Source: Crocinitomicaceae bacterium
GTDB lineage: Bacteria; Bacteroidota; Bacteroidia; Flavobacteriales_D; Crocinitomicaceae
Assembly (NCBI GenBank): GCA_024643545.1
Contig: JAHEMR010000005.1
Location: forward strand, 357,675-421,674
Direction: 5' to 3'
Length of the DNA stretch: 64,000 nt
Shown here: piece by piece, positions 32,772 to 40,973 of the stretch
Layout: every line of letters begins with the position of its first letter
Position numbering within the stretch: the first letter of the stretch is position 1
Notes under the pieces: generated by a model
The model's database searches: none
What the model was told of the DNA's origin: nothing
The model's input: only the letters and a program-made list of their open reading frames with translations
Translations under genes and position numbers: made by a program

Positions 32772-33509
32772 ATGTTGCATTATCGTTCATTTGGCGAAGG
32801 AAAAACCCTTGTTTTTTTACATGGATTCTTGGAGTCATCTACCATGTGGGATCATCTCCCGCTGCAGGAATTGAATGTCCATTGTATTTTCATTGATCTT
32901 CCGGGACACGGGCAATCTCCATTGAATGATTTGGCAGAAATACCGAGTATTCGCTTTATGGCGGATGAGGTTTTACAGGTGTTAAATACGCTTCAAGTGA
33001 ACGAATTCACGGTCGTTGGTCATTCGCTAGGGGCATATGTCGGCTTGGAAATAGCCCAATCACCCACTTGTCAAAAACTTATTTTTCTGAATTCGAATTG
33101 TTGGAGTGATGACGAGCAAAAACGCCGAGATCGTTTGCGCGTGGCGGAATTAGTCTATTCCGCGAAGAAACATTTTATTCGCGAAGCCATTCCTGGTTTA
33201 TTTGGGCGACCAATGGATTTTCAGGCAGAAATAAAACATTTAATCAAGAGAGCTAATCACATGAGTCCCGATGCGATTGCTTATGCTGCCTTGGCGATGC
33301 GCGAACGAAAGGATTATACCTTGGAAGTAGTCGCGAATCCATCAAGGTATGTGTTTATTCATGGAGAATTGGACACCCTTGTTTCCACCGAAACTTTACA
33401 GAAAAGATTACCGGGAATCACGATTCATTTGCTCACCAATGCCGGACACATGTCCCACCTAGAGTCAAGTAACCGTGTGATGGAAATTTTGATAGAGGAA
33501 AAAGAGTAA
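32772..33509 (+). CDS. Alpha/beta-fold hydrolase
   Basis: 245 residues. Oxyanion segment VFLHGFLESSTMW, nucleophile Ser in VVGHSLGAYVGL (GxSxG), acid Asp in FIHGELDTLVS and base His in NAGHMSHLE form a full triad. The four-helix lid is short (~125-170). This resembles MenH/BioH-like esterases, but no menaquinone or biotin gene is near, so substrate is unknown. It follows pepP by three bases. Confidence 0.87.
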   Translation: MLHYRSFGEGKTLVFLHGFLESSTMWDHLPLQELNVHCIFIDLPGHGQSPLNDLAEIPSIRFMADEVLQVLNTLQVNEFTVVGHSLGAYVGLEIAQSPTCQKLIFLNSNCWSDDEQKRRDRLRVAELVYSAKKHFIREAIPGLFGRPMDFQAEIKHLIKRANHMSPDAIAYAALAMRERKDYTLEVVANPSRYVFIHGELDTLVSTETLQKRLPGITIHLLTNAGHMSHLESSNRVMEILIEEKE

Positions 33510-33512
33510 TTT

Positions 33513-33529
33513 TTTTTATCCGATAAAAA
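33513..33529. promoter_or_regulatory. Perfect inverted repeat at the start of the XRE-Fic gene
   Basis: TTTTTATC-C-GATAAAAA is an exact 8-bp palindrome with one central base, ending on the A of ATG 33529. Position suggests an operator for the HTH of the encoded protein. Confidence 0.45.
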
Positions 33530-34635
33530 TGCCTAAATTAGTCATGACAAAAATAGGCATGAAAACAATTATTCACGAAAGACTTCAGGAAAAGGGGATT
33601 AAAATCCATGAGTTAGCTACGCATTTGAACATAGACGCGAGTCATATGAGCCGTATTTTAGCGAATAAGCGCAAACCAAGTGATGTTCAAATTAAGAAAA
33701 TGTCGGAGTCGTTAGATCTTCCGTATAGTGATTTATTGACCTTTTTTTTGTCCGGAGAGGTAGTTAAAATTGTGAAAGATTACCCACAATTGGCACAAAG
33801 TATTTTAGTCATGGCCGAGGAACGCGTGAGTTACTTATTAAGTGATGATCGATTTGAAAACATCGCTATTGGTGCTGAACTTCAAGAAAAATTGAATGAA
33901 TTAGAATCCTTATCCAAAAGATGGCGCACAATCAAGCCCTTAGATAGCATTCAATTAGAAAAACTACAGGAGTATTTTCACACCGCCTATACGTATGAGT
34001 CGAATCGCATCGAAGGAAATACTTTGAGTTTACAAGAAACGCATTTGGTTGTCAATGAAGGAATCACCATCGGAGGAAAAAGTGTGCGCGAACACCTTGA
34101 AGCAATTAATCACGGTGAAGCAGTTGCTTTATTGCATGATTTAGTGCGGAATGATCTTTCGTTTAATGCACATCGTTTAAAGCAAATTCATCACCTGGTT
34201 CTCAAAGGAATTGACGAACGCAATGCTGGAAAATACCGAGGCACGCAGGTCATGATTTCAGGCAGTCAACATGTGCCACCAGCACCATACATGCTCGATA
34301 AACTCATGGAAGATTACTTCATTTATTATGAGCAAAATCGTGGGCGTTTACATCCTGTTTTATTGGCTGCTGAAATGCATGAACGTTTGGTGACTATACA
34401 TCCGTTTATTGATGGAAACGGCCGCACATCGCGTTTAGTAATGAATTTCATACTTCTGCAAAACGGTTACACTATAGCCAATTTAAAAGGAAATTTAGAA
34501 GATCGCCTGCGTTATTATGCTGCACTAGAAAAAGTACAATTAAACCATGACAGCAGTGATTTTCACACGCTCATCGTTGATCACGCATTGGCTTCGTTAA
34601 AAGAGCATTTATTGTTGGCGGGGGAGGCTAATTAA
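33529..34635 (+). CDS. XRE-HTH/Fic fusion protein (AMPylator type)
   Basis: 368 residues. HTH domain at ~12-65 (IHELATHLNIDASHMSRILANKRKPSD). Fic N-domain with the inhibitory helix motif SNRIEGN (S-x3-E-G-N) at about residue 160, then the Fic core with HPFIDGNGRTSRL, the complete HPFxxGNGR active site for adenylylation. The intact inhibitory motif marks a class II, self-inhibited Fic protein. ATG 33544 and 33559 are possible alternative starts. The fused HTH is of interest with the palindrome at 33513-33529. Converges on the PIN toxin gene with a 4-base overlap. Confidence 0.9.
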   Translation: MPKLVMTKIGMKTIIHERLQEKGIKIHELATHLNIDASHMSRILANKRKPSDVQIKKMSESLDLPYSDLLTFFLSGEVVKIVKDYPQLAQSILVMAEERVSYLLSDDRFENIAIGAELQEKLNELESLSKRWRTIKPLDSIQLEKLQEYFHTAYTYESNRIEGNTLSLQETHLVVNEGITIGGKSVREHLEAINHGEAVALLHDLVRNDLSFNAHRLKQIHHLVLKGIDERNAGKYRGTQVMISGSQHVPPAPYMLDKLMEDYFIYYEQNRGRLHPVLLAAEMHERLVTIHPFIDGNGRTSRLVMNFILLQNGYTIANLKGNLEDRLRYYAALEKVQLNHDSSDFHTLIVDHALASLKEHLLLAGEAN

Positions 34636-35045
34636 AGTATTGCTAAAAATTCCTTGGGTGTAAAAACAGGGAGTTCTGAAAGTTTGAAGTCTTTCGTGTT
34701 TCTTGTCAAAATGGCCTCGATTTTTGTATGATGTAGCGCGCTGAAATATTGCAATGCATCTTCGAAATCAGTGAATTTAGAATCTAGAGCTGACAGTACT
34801 TGTCTTTGATCCATCGACAATACTGAAATAATGGTTAACAATCGTTTTAATTGTTCTATCACATAAACATGAGAAGCCTTTTGTCTGAGTAAGTAATAGG
34901 TATTTGCAACGATTACTGGTGTCACAAAAGCTTGCAGTTCTTTATTTTCACATTTCAACAGAACCTGTAACGTGTTATCTGAAAATGGTTTTCGGTCAAG
35001 TAGGAAATCGAGTATAATATCCGTATCCAAAAGAATCTTTTTCAT
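34632..35045 (-). CDS. PIN-domain ribonuclease toxin (VapC-like)
   Basis: 137 residues. PIN-domain acidic residues: Asp in KILLDTDIILDFLLDR, Asp/Glu in TDFEDALQYFSAL and Asp in TRNTKDF, as needed for metal-dependent RNase activity. Overlaps the antitoxin gene by four bases. The pair forms a type II toxin-antitoxin module; the target RNA is unknown. Confidence 0.85.
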   Translation of the reverse strand: MKKILLDTDIILDFLLDRKPFSDNTLQVLLKCENKELQAFVTPVIVANTYYLLRQKASHVYVIEQLKRLLTIISVLSMDQRQVLSALDSKFTDFEDALQYFSALHHTKIEAILTRNTKDFKLSELPVFTPKEFLAIL

Positions 35046-35293
35046 TCGTTTAAATACTTTTTTTCAAGAACATCTTTTAATTGCTGCTTGTATTCGACCA
35101 AATCTTTATCCTTGAATGACCCCTTTAAGCTGTACAATACGGATGGCTCTTCAACAAGTTGAGCAGAATGATTGACTAAAACACTTAAGTAATTTTCAAT
35201 CAATTGAGATAAACTTTTCCCGTTTTCCTTTGCAAAAGCCTTTGCTTTGATGATGATTTCTTCTTCTATGGAAAGTGTGAGTTTTGTATTCAT
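35042..35293 (-). CDS. Ribbon-helix-helix antitoxin (DUF6364-like) of the PIN toxin
   Basis: 83 residues from ATG 35293: MNTKLTLSIEEEIIIKAKAF with KENGKSLSQLIENYL gives the beta strand and two helices of an RHH DNA-binding domain; the acidic/basic C-terminus (KDVLEKKYLNE) should bind the toxin. ATG 35314 is possible but would place seven residues in the operator and ahead of the predicted transcription start. Two ATACGTAT palindromes precede the gene. Confidence 0.82.
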   Translation of the reverse strand: MNTKLTLSIEEEIIIKAKAFAKENGKSLSQLIENYLSVLVNHSAQLVEEPSVLYSLKGSFKDKDLVEYKQQLKDVLEKKYLNE

Positions 35294-35324
35294 ACGTATA
35301 AATGATGTATTCAAATATACGTAT
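35292..35324. promoter_or_regulatory. Twin ATACGTAT operator of the PIN toxin-antitoxin operon
   Basis: ATACGTAT at 35292-35299 (touching the antitoxin ATG) and 35317-35324 (overlapping the -7 element), 25 bases apart centre to centre. RHH antitoxins bind such paired short palindromes. Confidence 0.6.
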
Positions 35325-35340
35325 TTAATTTTAAAAACAA
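35312..35340 (-). promoter_or_regulatory. Promoter of the PIN toxin-antitoxin operon
   Basis: On the minus strand a -33 TTG (35340-35338) and TATATTTG (35319-35312) are spaced by 18 bases. The distal ATACGTAT palindrome overlaps the -7 element, consistent with repression. Confidence 0.6.
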
Positions 35341-35341
35341 C

Positions 35342-35794
35342 TTACTCCCGTTCCTTCGAATCCATCACAATCGTTACTGGTCCGTCGTTGATCAATGAAA
35401 CCTGCATGTCTGCGCCGAATTTCCCTGTCGCAATTTTTCCTGAAAAGGATGAACTTAGTTTGGAGAGAAAATAGTCGTAAAGCGGAATGGCTTGATCGGG
35501 TCGGGCGGCACGAATGAAACTTGGACGATTGCCTTTTTTTGTACTTGCGTGTAAGGTAAATTGACTAACGACGAGCAATTCCCCTTGGACATCTTGGACA
35601 TTCAAGTTCATTTTTCCATCTGCATCAGCGAAAACGCGCATTTGGGTAATTTTTTGAATGAGGTAATCGGCATCTGATGTATCGTCTTCGGTTTCTACAC
35701 CTAATAAAATAAGGAATCCCTGTTGGATTTCACCCACACATTCACCGGAGATTTTCACGGCTGCTTCACTGACACGTTGAAGTACGACCCTCAT
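35342..35794 (-). CDS. dtd: D-aminoacyl-tRNA deacylase
   Basis: Clears D-amino acids from mischarged tRNA. 150 residues, full length. Diagnostic motifs: [13 protein letters not shown], the SQFTLHA chiral-proofreading motif at about residue 82, and GPVTIVMDS near the C-terminus (the Gly-cisPro motif NDGPVT). Its start overlaps the rsgA stop by one base, so the two are co-transcribed. The PIN module promoter lies directly downstream. Confidence 0.95.
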   Translation of the reverse strand: MRVVLQRVSEAAVKISGECVGEIQQGFLILLGVETEDDTSDADYLIQKITQMRVFADADGKMNLNVQDVQGELLVVSQFTLHASTKKGNRPSFIRAARPDQAIPLYDYFLSKLSSSFSGKIATGKFGADMQVSLINDGPVTIVMDSKERE

Positions 35795-36747
35795 TAGTAA
35801 TCACTTCTTCGGTGTGGATCACTGTCGTCTTCGTGCATGAGTTGCAAGTAAGTATGGTAGCGATGTGCGGCGATTTCATCGTTTTCAACGGCTGCTTTTA
35901 CGGCACAGTGAGGTTCGTTTATGTGCTGGCAATTATTGAAGCGACATTCACCCAATAATTCACGCATTTCTGGGAAGTAATGTGCGTAATGTGCTTTTTC
36001 GAGGTCTACAATTCCAAATGCACGAATTCCTGGTGTATCGATGATGAATCCACCACTCGCCAACGGATGCATTTCCGCAAATGTGGTGGTGTGCTTTCCT
36101 TGTTCGTGTGCTTTCGATATTTCCCCCGTACGAAGGTCCAAGCTTGCATCTAACGAATTCACCAAGGTTGTTTTTCCAACACCAGAATTCCCAGAAATCA
36201 TGACTTGATGCCCATTGATTTCTTCGCGTAAAAAATCCACGGTGGATTCCTCGCGTGCGGAGATAGGGTAACACGGATATCCTGCTTTTTTATACACGGA
36301 TTTCAAGTAGTGAAATTGAGCGTTTTCCTCGTCTGTAAATAAATCTACTTTGTTGAACAACAAGGTTGTTGGAATGCGGAAAGATTCAGCAGCAACTAGA
36401 AATCGATCAATGAAGGCTACTTGCGTAACCGGAGATTTTAAGGTTACAACCAAGTAAGCACGGTCAATATTCGCCGCCAAAATTTGCATTTGTTTGCTGA
36501 GATTGGTAGACTTTCGAACGATGTAATTGTGTCGGTCTTCAATGGAACGAATGGAGTAATATTCCTCTCTCCCTTCAATAAAATCAGCCTTTTCGTCTAA
36601 AATCACACGGTCACCAGCGGCAATTGGATTCGTGGTTTTGAGTCCTTCGATACGTAATTTCCCACGGATACTTGCTTGCACGACTTGTTGATCCTCCAAT
36701 AAGACTTGATACCATTTACCCGTTGACTTTAAAACGATTCCGTTCAT
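35794..36747 (-). CDS. rsgA: Ribosome small-subunit-dependent GTPase A
   Basis: Assists late 30S maturation. 317 residues: OB-fold N-domain, then a circularly permuted GTPase in which G4 (FNKVD) precedes G1 ([12 protein letters not shown]) and G3 (DTPG), and a C-terminal zinc knuckle C-x4-C-x-H-x5-C ([14 protein letters not shown]). I start at ATG 36747 ([13 protein letters not shown]); the frame is open to 36765 but the promoter TAACTTTG at 36760-36753 lies over that region. Head of the rsgA-dtd operon. Confidence 0.95.
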   Translation of the reverse strand: MNGIVLKSTGKWYQVLLEDQQVVQASIRGKLRIEGLKTTNPIAAGDRVILDEKADFIEGREEYYSIRSIEDRHNYIVRKSTNLSKQMQILAANIDRAYLVVTLKSPVTQVAFIDRFLVAAESFRIPTTLLFNKVDLFTDEENAQFHYLKSVYKKAGYPCYPISAREESTVDFLREEINGHQVMISGNSGVGKTTLVNSLDASLDLRTGEISKAHEQGKHTTTFAEMHPLASGGFIIDTPGIRAFGIVDLEKAHYAHYFPEMRELLGECRFNNCQHINEPHCAVKAAVENDEIAAHRYHTYLQLMHEDDSDPHRRSDY

Positions 36748-36752
36748 GGAGA

Positions 36753-36760
36753 CAAAGTTA
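36753..36760 (-). promoter_or_regulatory. -7 promoter element of rsgA
   Basis: The minus strand reads TAACTTTG, five bases before ATG 36747, and decides the start codon of rsgA. Confidence 0.5.
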
Positions 36761-36800
36761 ATCAATCAGTGGGATGGAAGTTACAAGAAGAAAAAATTAA

Positions 36801-36808
36801 TAAATTTG
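36801..36808 (+). promoter_or_regulatory. -7 promoter element of the TonB-C protein gene
   Basis: TAAATTTG-AAAC-ATG, identical to the arrangement at 30696-30710. Confidence 0.55.
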
Positions 36809-36812
36809 AAAC

Positions 36813-37244
36813 ATGACAAAAAACACACTCCTCTTTTTTTTATTTTTAGTCCTTGGTTCAGGGGCTTTTGCGCAAGTAACTGAATCTCCAATAGACACAG
36901 CGATTGTCACGACACCTGAAATTGATGCCGAATACAATGGTGGATTTGATGCATTAGTGAATTACCTCTCTCATAATTTATCATATATTGGAAACCCGAA
37001 GCATGAAAAATCGGTACCGAAGGAGGAACTTTTAGAAGGAGGAAGGCTCATTGTTCGTTTTATCATTGAAAAGGATGGTAGTATTACGCATGTGAAATTG
37101 GAATCAAAATTACCAAAGTGTGAACCGTGTAATGAAGAGGCAATCCGTGTGGTGAAAAACATGCCAAAATGGAAGCCAGGTTCGAGTGACGGTAATGCTG
37201 TTCGAACATATGTTCGTTTGCCAATTGTTTTCGACGTGGATTAG
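36813..37244 (+). CDS. Periplasmic TonB C-terminal domain protein
   Basis: 143 residues: signal peptide 1-20 (GAFAQ) and one TonB_C domain (~40-143) with GRLIVRFIIEKDGSITHVKLESKL, CEPCNEEAIRVVKNMPKWKPG and VRLPIVFDV. It has no N-terminal anchor with ExbB/D contacts and no proline-rich spacer, so it is not a complete TonB energy transducer. Such stand-alone domains are frequent in Bacteroidota; the role is unknown. aroE follows 48 bases later with its own promoter. Confidence 0.8.
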   Translation: MTKNTLLFFLFLVLGSGAFAQVTESPIDTAIVTTPEIDAEYNGGFDALVNYLSHNLSYIGNPKHEKSVPKEELLEGGRLIVRFIIEKDGSITHVKLESKLPKCEPCNEEAIRVVKNMPKWKPGSSDGNAVRTYVRLPIVFDVD

Positions 37245-37280
37245 ATGATTTTGTACGTCAAGACGGCTATAAAATTTCCC

Positions 37281-37288
37281 TACCTTTG
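37281..37288 (+). promoter_or_regulatory. -7 promoter element of aroE
   Basis: TACCTTTG is followed by ACGT and ATG 37293: four-base spacing again. Confidence 0.5.
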
Positions 37289-37292
37289 ACGT

Positions 37293-38030
37293 ATGAAACA
37301 ATTTGGACTCATCGGTAAGCACCTTTCGCATTCTTTTTCACCTTCCTTTTTCGCTGCTTTTTTTCAAAAACAAGGAATTGATGCACATTACGCAACGCAT
37401 GAACTCCTAGAAATTTCGGACTTTCCCCAATTATTAGAGGATCATATATTTAGTGGATTGAATGTCACGATTCCATACAAAACAGCTATCATTCCGTTTT
37501 TGGGTGAATTAGATCCACTTGCAACTGAAATTCAAGCGGTGAATGTCATTGCGTTTGAAAACGGTAAGACGAAGGGTTATAATACGGATGTGTATGGATT
37601 TCAGCAAAGCATCAAGCCATTTTTAACTTTCCACCACGAACGCGCCTTGATTTTTGGAACGGGTGGTGCATCAAAAGCAGTAGCTCATGTGTTTAAGTCG
37701 CTCGGAATCGATGTCATTTTCGTTTCTCAAACGGAATCAAGCTTGAGCAATCACTTCACGTATGCAGATGTCAACGAACACATGATTGCTGCGTGTAAAG
37801 TTATCGTGAATTGTACTCCATTAGGGATGTTTCCAGACGTAGATTCCGCGGTGGAATTACCGTATGCGTCCTTGAGCGAGGAACACTTGCTCATCGATTT
37901 GGTCTACAATCCGGAGGAAACACTTTTCATGAAACAAGGAAGAGCAAATGGAGCTACCGCGATGAACGGCCTCAGCATGTTGCAACATCAAGCATTAAAA
38001 AGTTGGGAAATTTGGAATACCCCGCGTTAA
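37293..38030 (+). CDS. aroE: Shikimate dehydrogenase
   Basis: Reduces 3-dehydroshikimate with NADPH in aromatic amino acid synthesis. 245 residues. Substrate residues: SHSFSPSFF, GLNVTIPYKTAII (catalytic Lys) and NTDVYGF (Asp). The NADP Rossmann motif is ALIFGTGGASKAVAH; the C-terminal GLSMLQHQALKSWEIW is typical. Slightly short, as is common in Bacteroidota. Converges with creD, overlapping by four bases. Confidence 0.95.
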   Translation: MKQFGLIGKHLSHSFSPSFFAAFFQKQGIDAHYATHELLEISDFPQLLEDHIFSGLNVTIPYKTAIIPFLGELDPLATEIQAVNVIAFENGKTKGYNTDVYGFQQSIKPFLTFHHERALIFGTGGASKAVAHVFKSLGIDVIFVSQTESSLSNHFTYADVNEHMIAACKVIVNCTPLGMFPDVDSAVELPYASLSEEHLLIDLVYNPEETLFMKQGRANGATAMNGLSMLQHQALKSWEIWNTPR

Positions 38031-39358
38031 GCCGCAGGGTTATTTCCGTTATTTCCAATGCTGTACCAGTCAATTTTTCTGGAGAAGTACATGATCAATG
38101 CCAAGATGATGAATACTCCGATACTTCCAATCAATAGCGCAAAGTCTTCCAATTGAATGATTACGAAGATAAAGATGTAAAGAATGCTCAATAATCCAGA
38201 AATGAATGCCGTCAATTTCGTTGATTTTAAAATCGCCTTGACGTATCCCGATATGAGGATCAGTGTTGCCAATGCAGAGATAAAGAAGGACATATTGAAC
38301 TTCAAGTACTCCGATATAGACAATAACAAAGTGTAGAAAATCACCAAAGCAATTCCCACTAAAATGTACTGTATCGGGTGAATGAATGCCGATTGGAACA
38401 CTTCAATAAAGAAGAACACCAAGAAAGTCAATCCAATGAAAAGGATCGCATATTTAATAGAGCGATGTGATTTTTGGTAGTTATCAACTGGTAAAATTAA
38501 ATCAACTCCAAACGAAGAATTGTTGATGTTGAAACGACTTCCCACCCATGTTTGCGGGTAGTTTCTGTTCAAATTCAATACATTCCAATGAGCGGTAAAT
38601 CCGTCTTTCGTCACCTTGTTTTCATCTGGCAAGAATGCACCGTTGAAGCTAGGAGTTGTCCATGTAGAGGAAACATTGATATCTGTTTCTTTTCCAACTG
38701 GCGTGAAGTACAGTTGCTGACTTCCTTTCAATTTTAATTCAAAAGAAAAGGTGTAAATGTGATTATCCGTTGGACTCAAGGCAATTTGTGCATTGATTCC
38801 AGAGGTGAAATTATCTGAAGTGGATACACCGGGACTAAAAGGAAAACTTAAATTATTCCAAGATAATTCGATTTGTTTTTCAATTCCACGAAGGTCATCG
38901 ATTCCAACATTCAATCGTGCTTTTGAGAAATCGAAGTTAGCAGCAGGGATATCTAATTCCTCGAAATTCAGTTTATTAAATTCACCGCTCACTTTGATGA
39001 CTGAGTTGTATACCACGATTTCATAGACACCGCGGTAACGACGTTCCGGTTTCATTTCGGTAACGATGTTCAGTTTACTTGGAAGGATGTGTAGTTTCTC
39101 AAAAACAGTCACCAATTTTTCTTTTCCGGTCGCTTTATCCGTTTCTTTTGCATAGCGCATAAACGGCAAGCTCATGATTGGACCTTTAATGGTTTGGGCT
39201 TCTCCCCATTTCGAACTTACTTCTTGAATGGCCTGCTCTTGTGTTGATTCTCTTTCGTAGATAATACCGCGAATCATCGATGTTGGAATCAATAAAAGCA
39301 AGGCAATAATTACAATGGTTCCAATCTTAAAATAGAGGTTCGATTTTAGCTTATTCAT
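38027..39358 (-). CDS. creD: CreD-family inner membrane protein
   Basis: 443 residues. N-terminal helix (~9-30), a large periplasmic beta-rich domain (~35-300) opening with RESTQEQAIQEVSSKWGEAQ and IKGPIMSLPFMRY, then five to six closely spaced helices to the C-terminus. This is the CreD layout (envelope stress/beta-lactam tolerance in E. coli). No creBC two-component genes are adjacent, so regulation must differ. Function in Bacteroidota is unknown. Confidence 0.9.
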   Translation of the reverse strand: MNKLKSNLYFKIGTIVIIALLLLIPTSMIRGIIYERESTQEQAIQEVSSKWGEAQTIKGPIMSLPFMRYAKETDKATGKEKLVTVFEKLHILPSKLNIVTEMKPERRYRGVYEIVVYNSVIKVSGEFNKLNFEELDIPAANFDFSKARLNVGIDDLRGIEKQIELSWNNLSFPFSPGVSTSDNFTSGINAQIALSPTDNHIYTFSFELKLKGSQQLYFTPVGKETDINVSSTWTTPSFNGAFLPDENKVTKDGFTAHWNVLNLNRNYPQTWVGSRFNINNSSFGVDLILPVDNYQKSHRSIKYAILFIGLTFLVFFFIEVFQSAFIHPIQYILVGIALVIFYTLLLSISEYLKFNMSFFISALATLILISGYVKAILKSTKLTAFISGLLSILYIFIFVIIQLEDFALLIGSIGVFIILALIMYFSRKIDWYSIGNNGNNPAA

Positions 39359-39595
39359 AGGAAGAAATTTTTATCTACAACGAAGGTGCACTTTTTTTAT
39401 TGTGTTTCAAAATATTAAATAGGCAATTATTACTTGTGCTTAGCACGATTTTGTCGTTTACAAGCAACTAACAATCGAAACCAAGTGACAAACGACCGAA
39501 TAAAAAATGCATGTGTTAGAAACTTTGCAGAGTCGAATTCAACCAAGAATTGATGAGCGACAAAATAATTTTTTAACTTTTTTAAATACAACACA

Positions 39596-39946
39596 ATGAA
39601 TGCATTAAAAAACAAAGTGAATTTGATTGGAAGACTGGGAGCAGAACCGGAAATCGTTAACATGGAATCTGGACGTAAACTCGCACGATTTACCCTTGCA
39701 ACGAACGAAAACTACAAGAACAAAAATGGTGATTGGCAGTCAATCACGCAGTGGCATACGATCAATGCGTGGGGCAAGCTGGCGGAATTAGTTCAAAAAA
39801 TACTGACGAAGGGAAATGAGATTGTGTTAGAAGGAAGGTTGGTAAATCAATCATATGACGGAAAGAATGGCGAAAAACGATTTACCACGGTCGTAGAAGC
39901 CTCCGAATTTTTAGTGTTAACGCCAAAAGCAGAAAAACAATCATGA
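39596..39946 (+). CDS. ssb: Single-stranded DNA-binding protein, first of three in tandem
   Basis: 116 residues, one OB fold: NKVNLIGRLGAEPEIVNMES, ARFTLATNENYKNKNGDW, QWHTINAWGKLAELVQKIL and NEIVLEGRL. It ends LTPKAEKQS and lacks the acidic C-terminal tip (DDDIPF type) that recruits replication and repair proteins, so it is unlikely to be the main replicative SSB. The stop overlaps the ATG of the second copy. The 237 bases upstream are AT-rich and hold no gene; TAACTTTT near 39573 is a weak promoter candidate. Confidence 0.88.
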   Translation: MNALKNKVNLIGRLGAEPEIVNMESGRKLARFTLATNENYKNKNGDWQSITQWHTINAWGKLAELVQKILTKGNEIVLEGRLVNQSYDGKNGEKRFTTVVEASEFLVLTPKAEKQS

Positions 39947-40269
39947 TGACAAACGATTTGAACCACGTGAATTTAATTGGGAAAGTAAGTTCACTTCCTA
40001 AAATCATGGAATTAGAAAATGGAAAACGCATCGCCAAATTCACTCTGTCCACGAAAGAACAGTACCTCGATGCTGATGGAAAAACGAAGACGCGTCGAAA
40101 TTGGCATATGTTAAGTGCTTGGGGACGTTGGGTAAAAGTTTTGGAAGAATTAGGACAAGTTGGTTCGGAACTGGCAATCGAAGGGAAATTGGTTACTCGA
40201 TTTTATCAAACCAACGGACAGCGGAAAATGGTGTCAGAGGTAGAGGTAAACGATATTGTCATTATGTAA
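39943..40269 (+). CDS. Single-stranded DNA-binding protein, second of three in tandem
   Basis: 108 residues, OB fold: LNHVNLIGKVSSLPKIMELE, AKFTLSTKEQYLDADGKT, NWHMLSAWGRWVKVLEELG and SELAIEGKLVTRFY. It is clearly divergent from its neighbours and ends VNDIVIM with no acidic tip. Begins within the stop of the first copy (ATGATGA). Conserved Trp/aromatic positions for DNA stacking remain (WHMLSAWG). Confidence 0.82.
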   Translation: MMTNDLNHVNLIGKVSSLPKIMELENGKRIAKFTLSTKEQYLDADGKTKTRRNWHMLSAWGRWVKVLEELGQVGSELAIEGKLVTRFYQTNGQRKMVSEVEVNDIVIM

Positions 40270-40288
40270 TTTTTAAAAACTAGAAGGT

Positions 40289-40615
40289 ATGAATCCAATA
40301 CGCAATTATGTGACCCTGATTGGAAATATTGGGAGTCAAACAGAAATCACGGAATTTGACAATGGTCAACGAGTGGCACGTTTTCAACTTGCTACTCCCA
40401 AAAGTCTTCGAAAAAATAATGGTAGGTATATTGCGGCCGTTGAATGGCACCGACTTTTTGCTTGGGGAAATATGGCTCAATTTATTGAGAAATATGGGGA
40501 GATTGGAAAAAAAGTCGCTATTCATGGCCGTATGGTACAGCGTACCTATTTGGCAAAAAATGGCGTTAAACGGATATTAAAAGAAGTCGAAGTGCGTCAA
40601 ATCATAGGCTTGTAA
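40289..40615 (+). CDS. Single-stranded DNA-binding protein, third of three in tandem
   Basis: 108 residues, OB fold: NYVTLIGNIGSQTEITEFDN, ARFQLATPKSLRKNNGRY, EWHRLFAWGNMAQFIEKYG and KKVAIHGRMVQRTYL. It ends VRQIIGL directly after the fold, again without acidic tip. It starts 19 bases after the second copy. The operon ends at the terminator 40639-40666. Confidence 0.82.
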   Translation: MNPIRNYVTLIGNIGSQTEITEFDNGQRVARFQLATPKSLRKNNGRYIAAVEWHRLFAWGNMAQFIEKYGEIGKKVAIHGRMVQRTYLAKNGVKRILKEVEVRQIIGL

Positions 40616-40638
40616 GATCGACCAAACGTGCACACCTA

Positions 40639-40666
40639 AAAAAAGCGACTTTCGGGTCGCTTTTTT
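40639..40666 (+). terminator. Rho-independent terminator of the ssb triplet
   Basis: Stem AAAAAAGCGAC (40639-40649), loop TTTCGG, stem GTCGCTTTTTT (40656-40666): an 11-bp perfect stem ending in a T run. Works in either direction. Confidence 0.85.
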
Positions 40667-40693
40667 CATAGGACTGATCCTGAAAAGATAAAA

Positions 40694-40716
40694 ATGTAAT
40701 TACTTTATAATTACAT
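40694..40716. promoter_or_regulatory. Inverted repeat operator upstream of mazEF
   Basis: ATGTAATTA - CTTTA - TAATTACAT is a perfect 9-bp inverted repeat 12 bases before the mazE start, a likely site for MazE autoregulation. Confidence 0.55.
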
Positions 40717-40727
40717 AAATCAACGAA

Positions 40728-40973
40728 ATGGAAGTGTCAATCATTCAAATAGGAAATTCTAAAGGTTTGCGCTTATCAAAAACCGTAATTGATAAGTATC
40801 AAATCAATGAAAAAATGGAAATGATTTTAGAAAATGACCATATCATTTTACGTCCATTCAAAGAACCTAGACAAGGTTGGAGTGAGGCGTTTCAAGAAAT
40901 GCATGCTGCTGGTGATGATCAATTGTTGATAGATGATGTATTTGACGATGAAAATTTTGACGAATGGAATTGA
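40728..40973 (+). CDS. mazE: MazE-type antitoxin (AbrB/SpoVT fold)
   Basis: 81 residues: SIIQIGNSKGLRLSKTVIDKYQI and MEMILENDHIILRPF form the swapped-hairpin DNA-binding domain; the acidic C-terminus (DDVFDDENFDEWN) is the toxin-binding arm. Overlaps mazF by ten bases. A perfect inverted repeat lies just upstream. Confidence 0.88.
   Translation: MEVSIIQIGNSKGLRLSKTVIDKYQINEKMEMILENDHIILRPFKEPRQGWSEAFQEMHAAGDDQLLIDDVFDDENFDEWN

Noticed and set aside
39430..39663. Minus-strand open frame over the start of the first ssb gene
   Set aside because: Lies antisense to a clear OB-fold gene and resembles no protein family.
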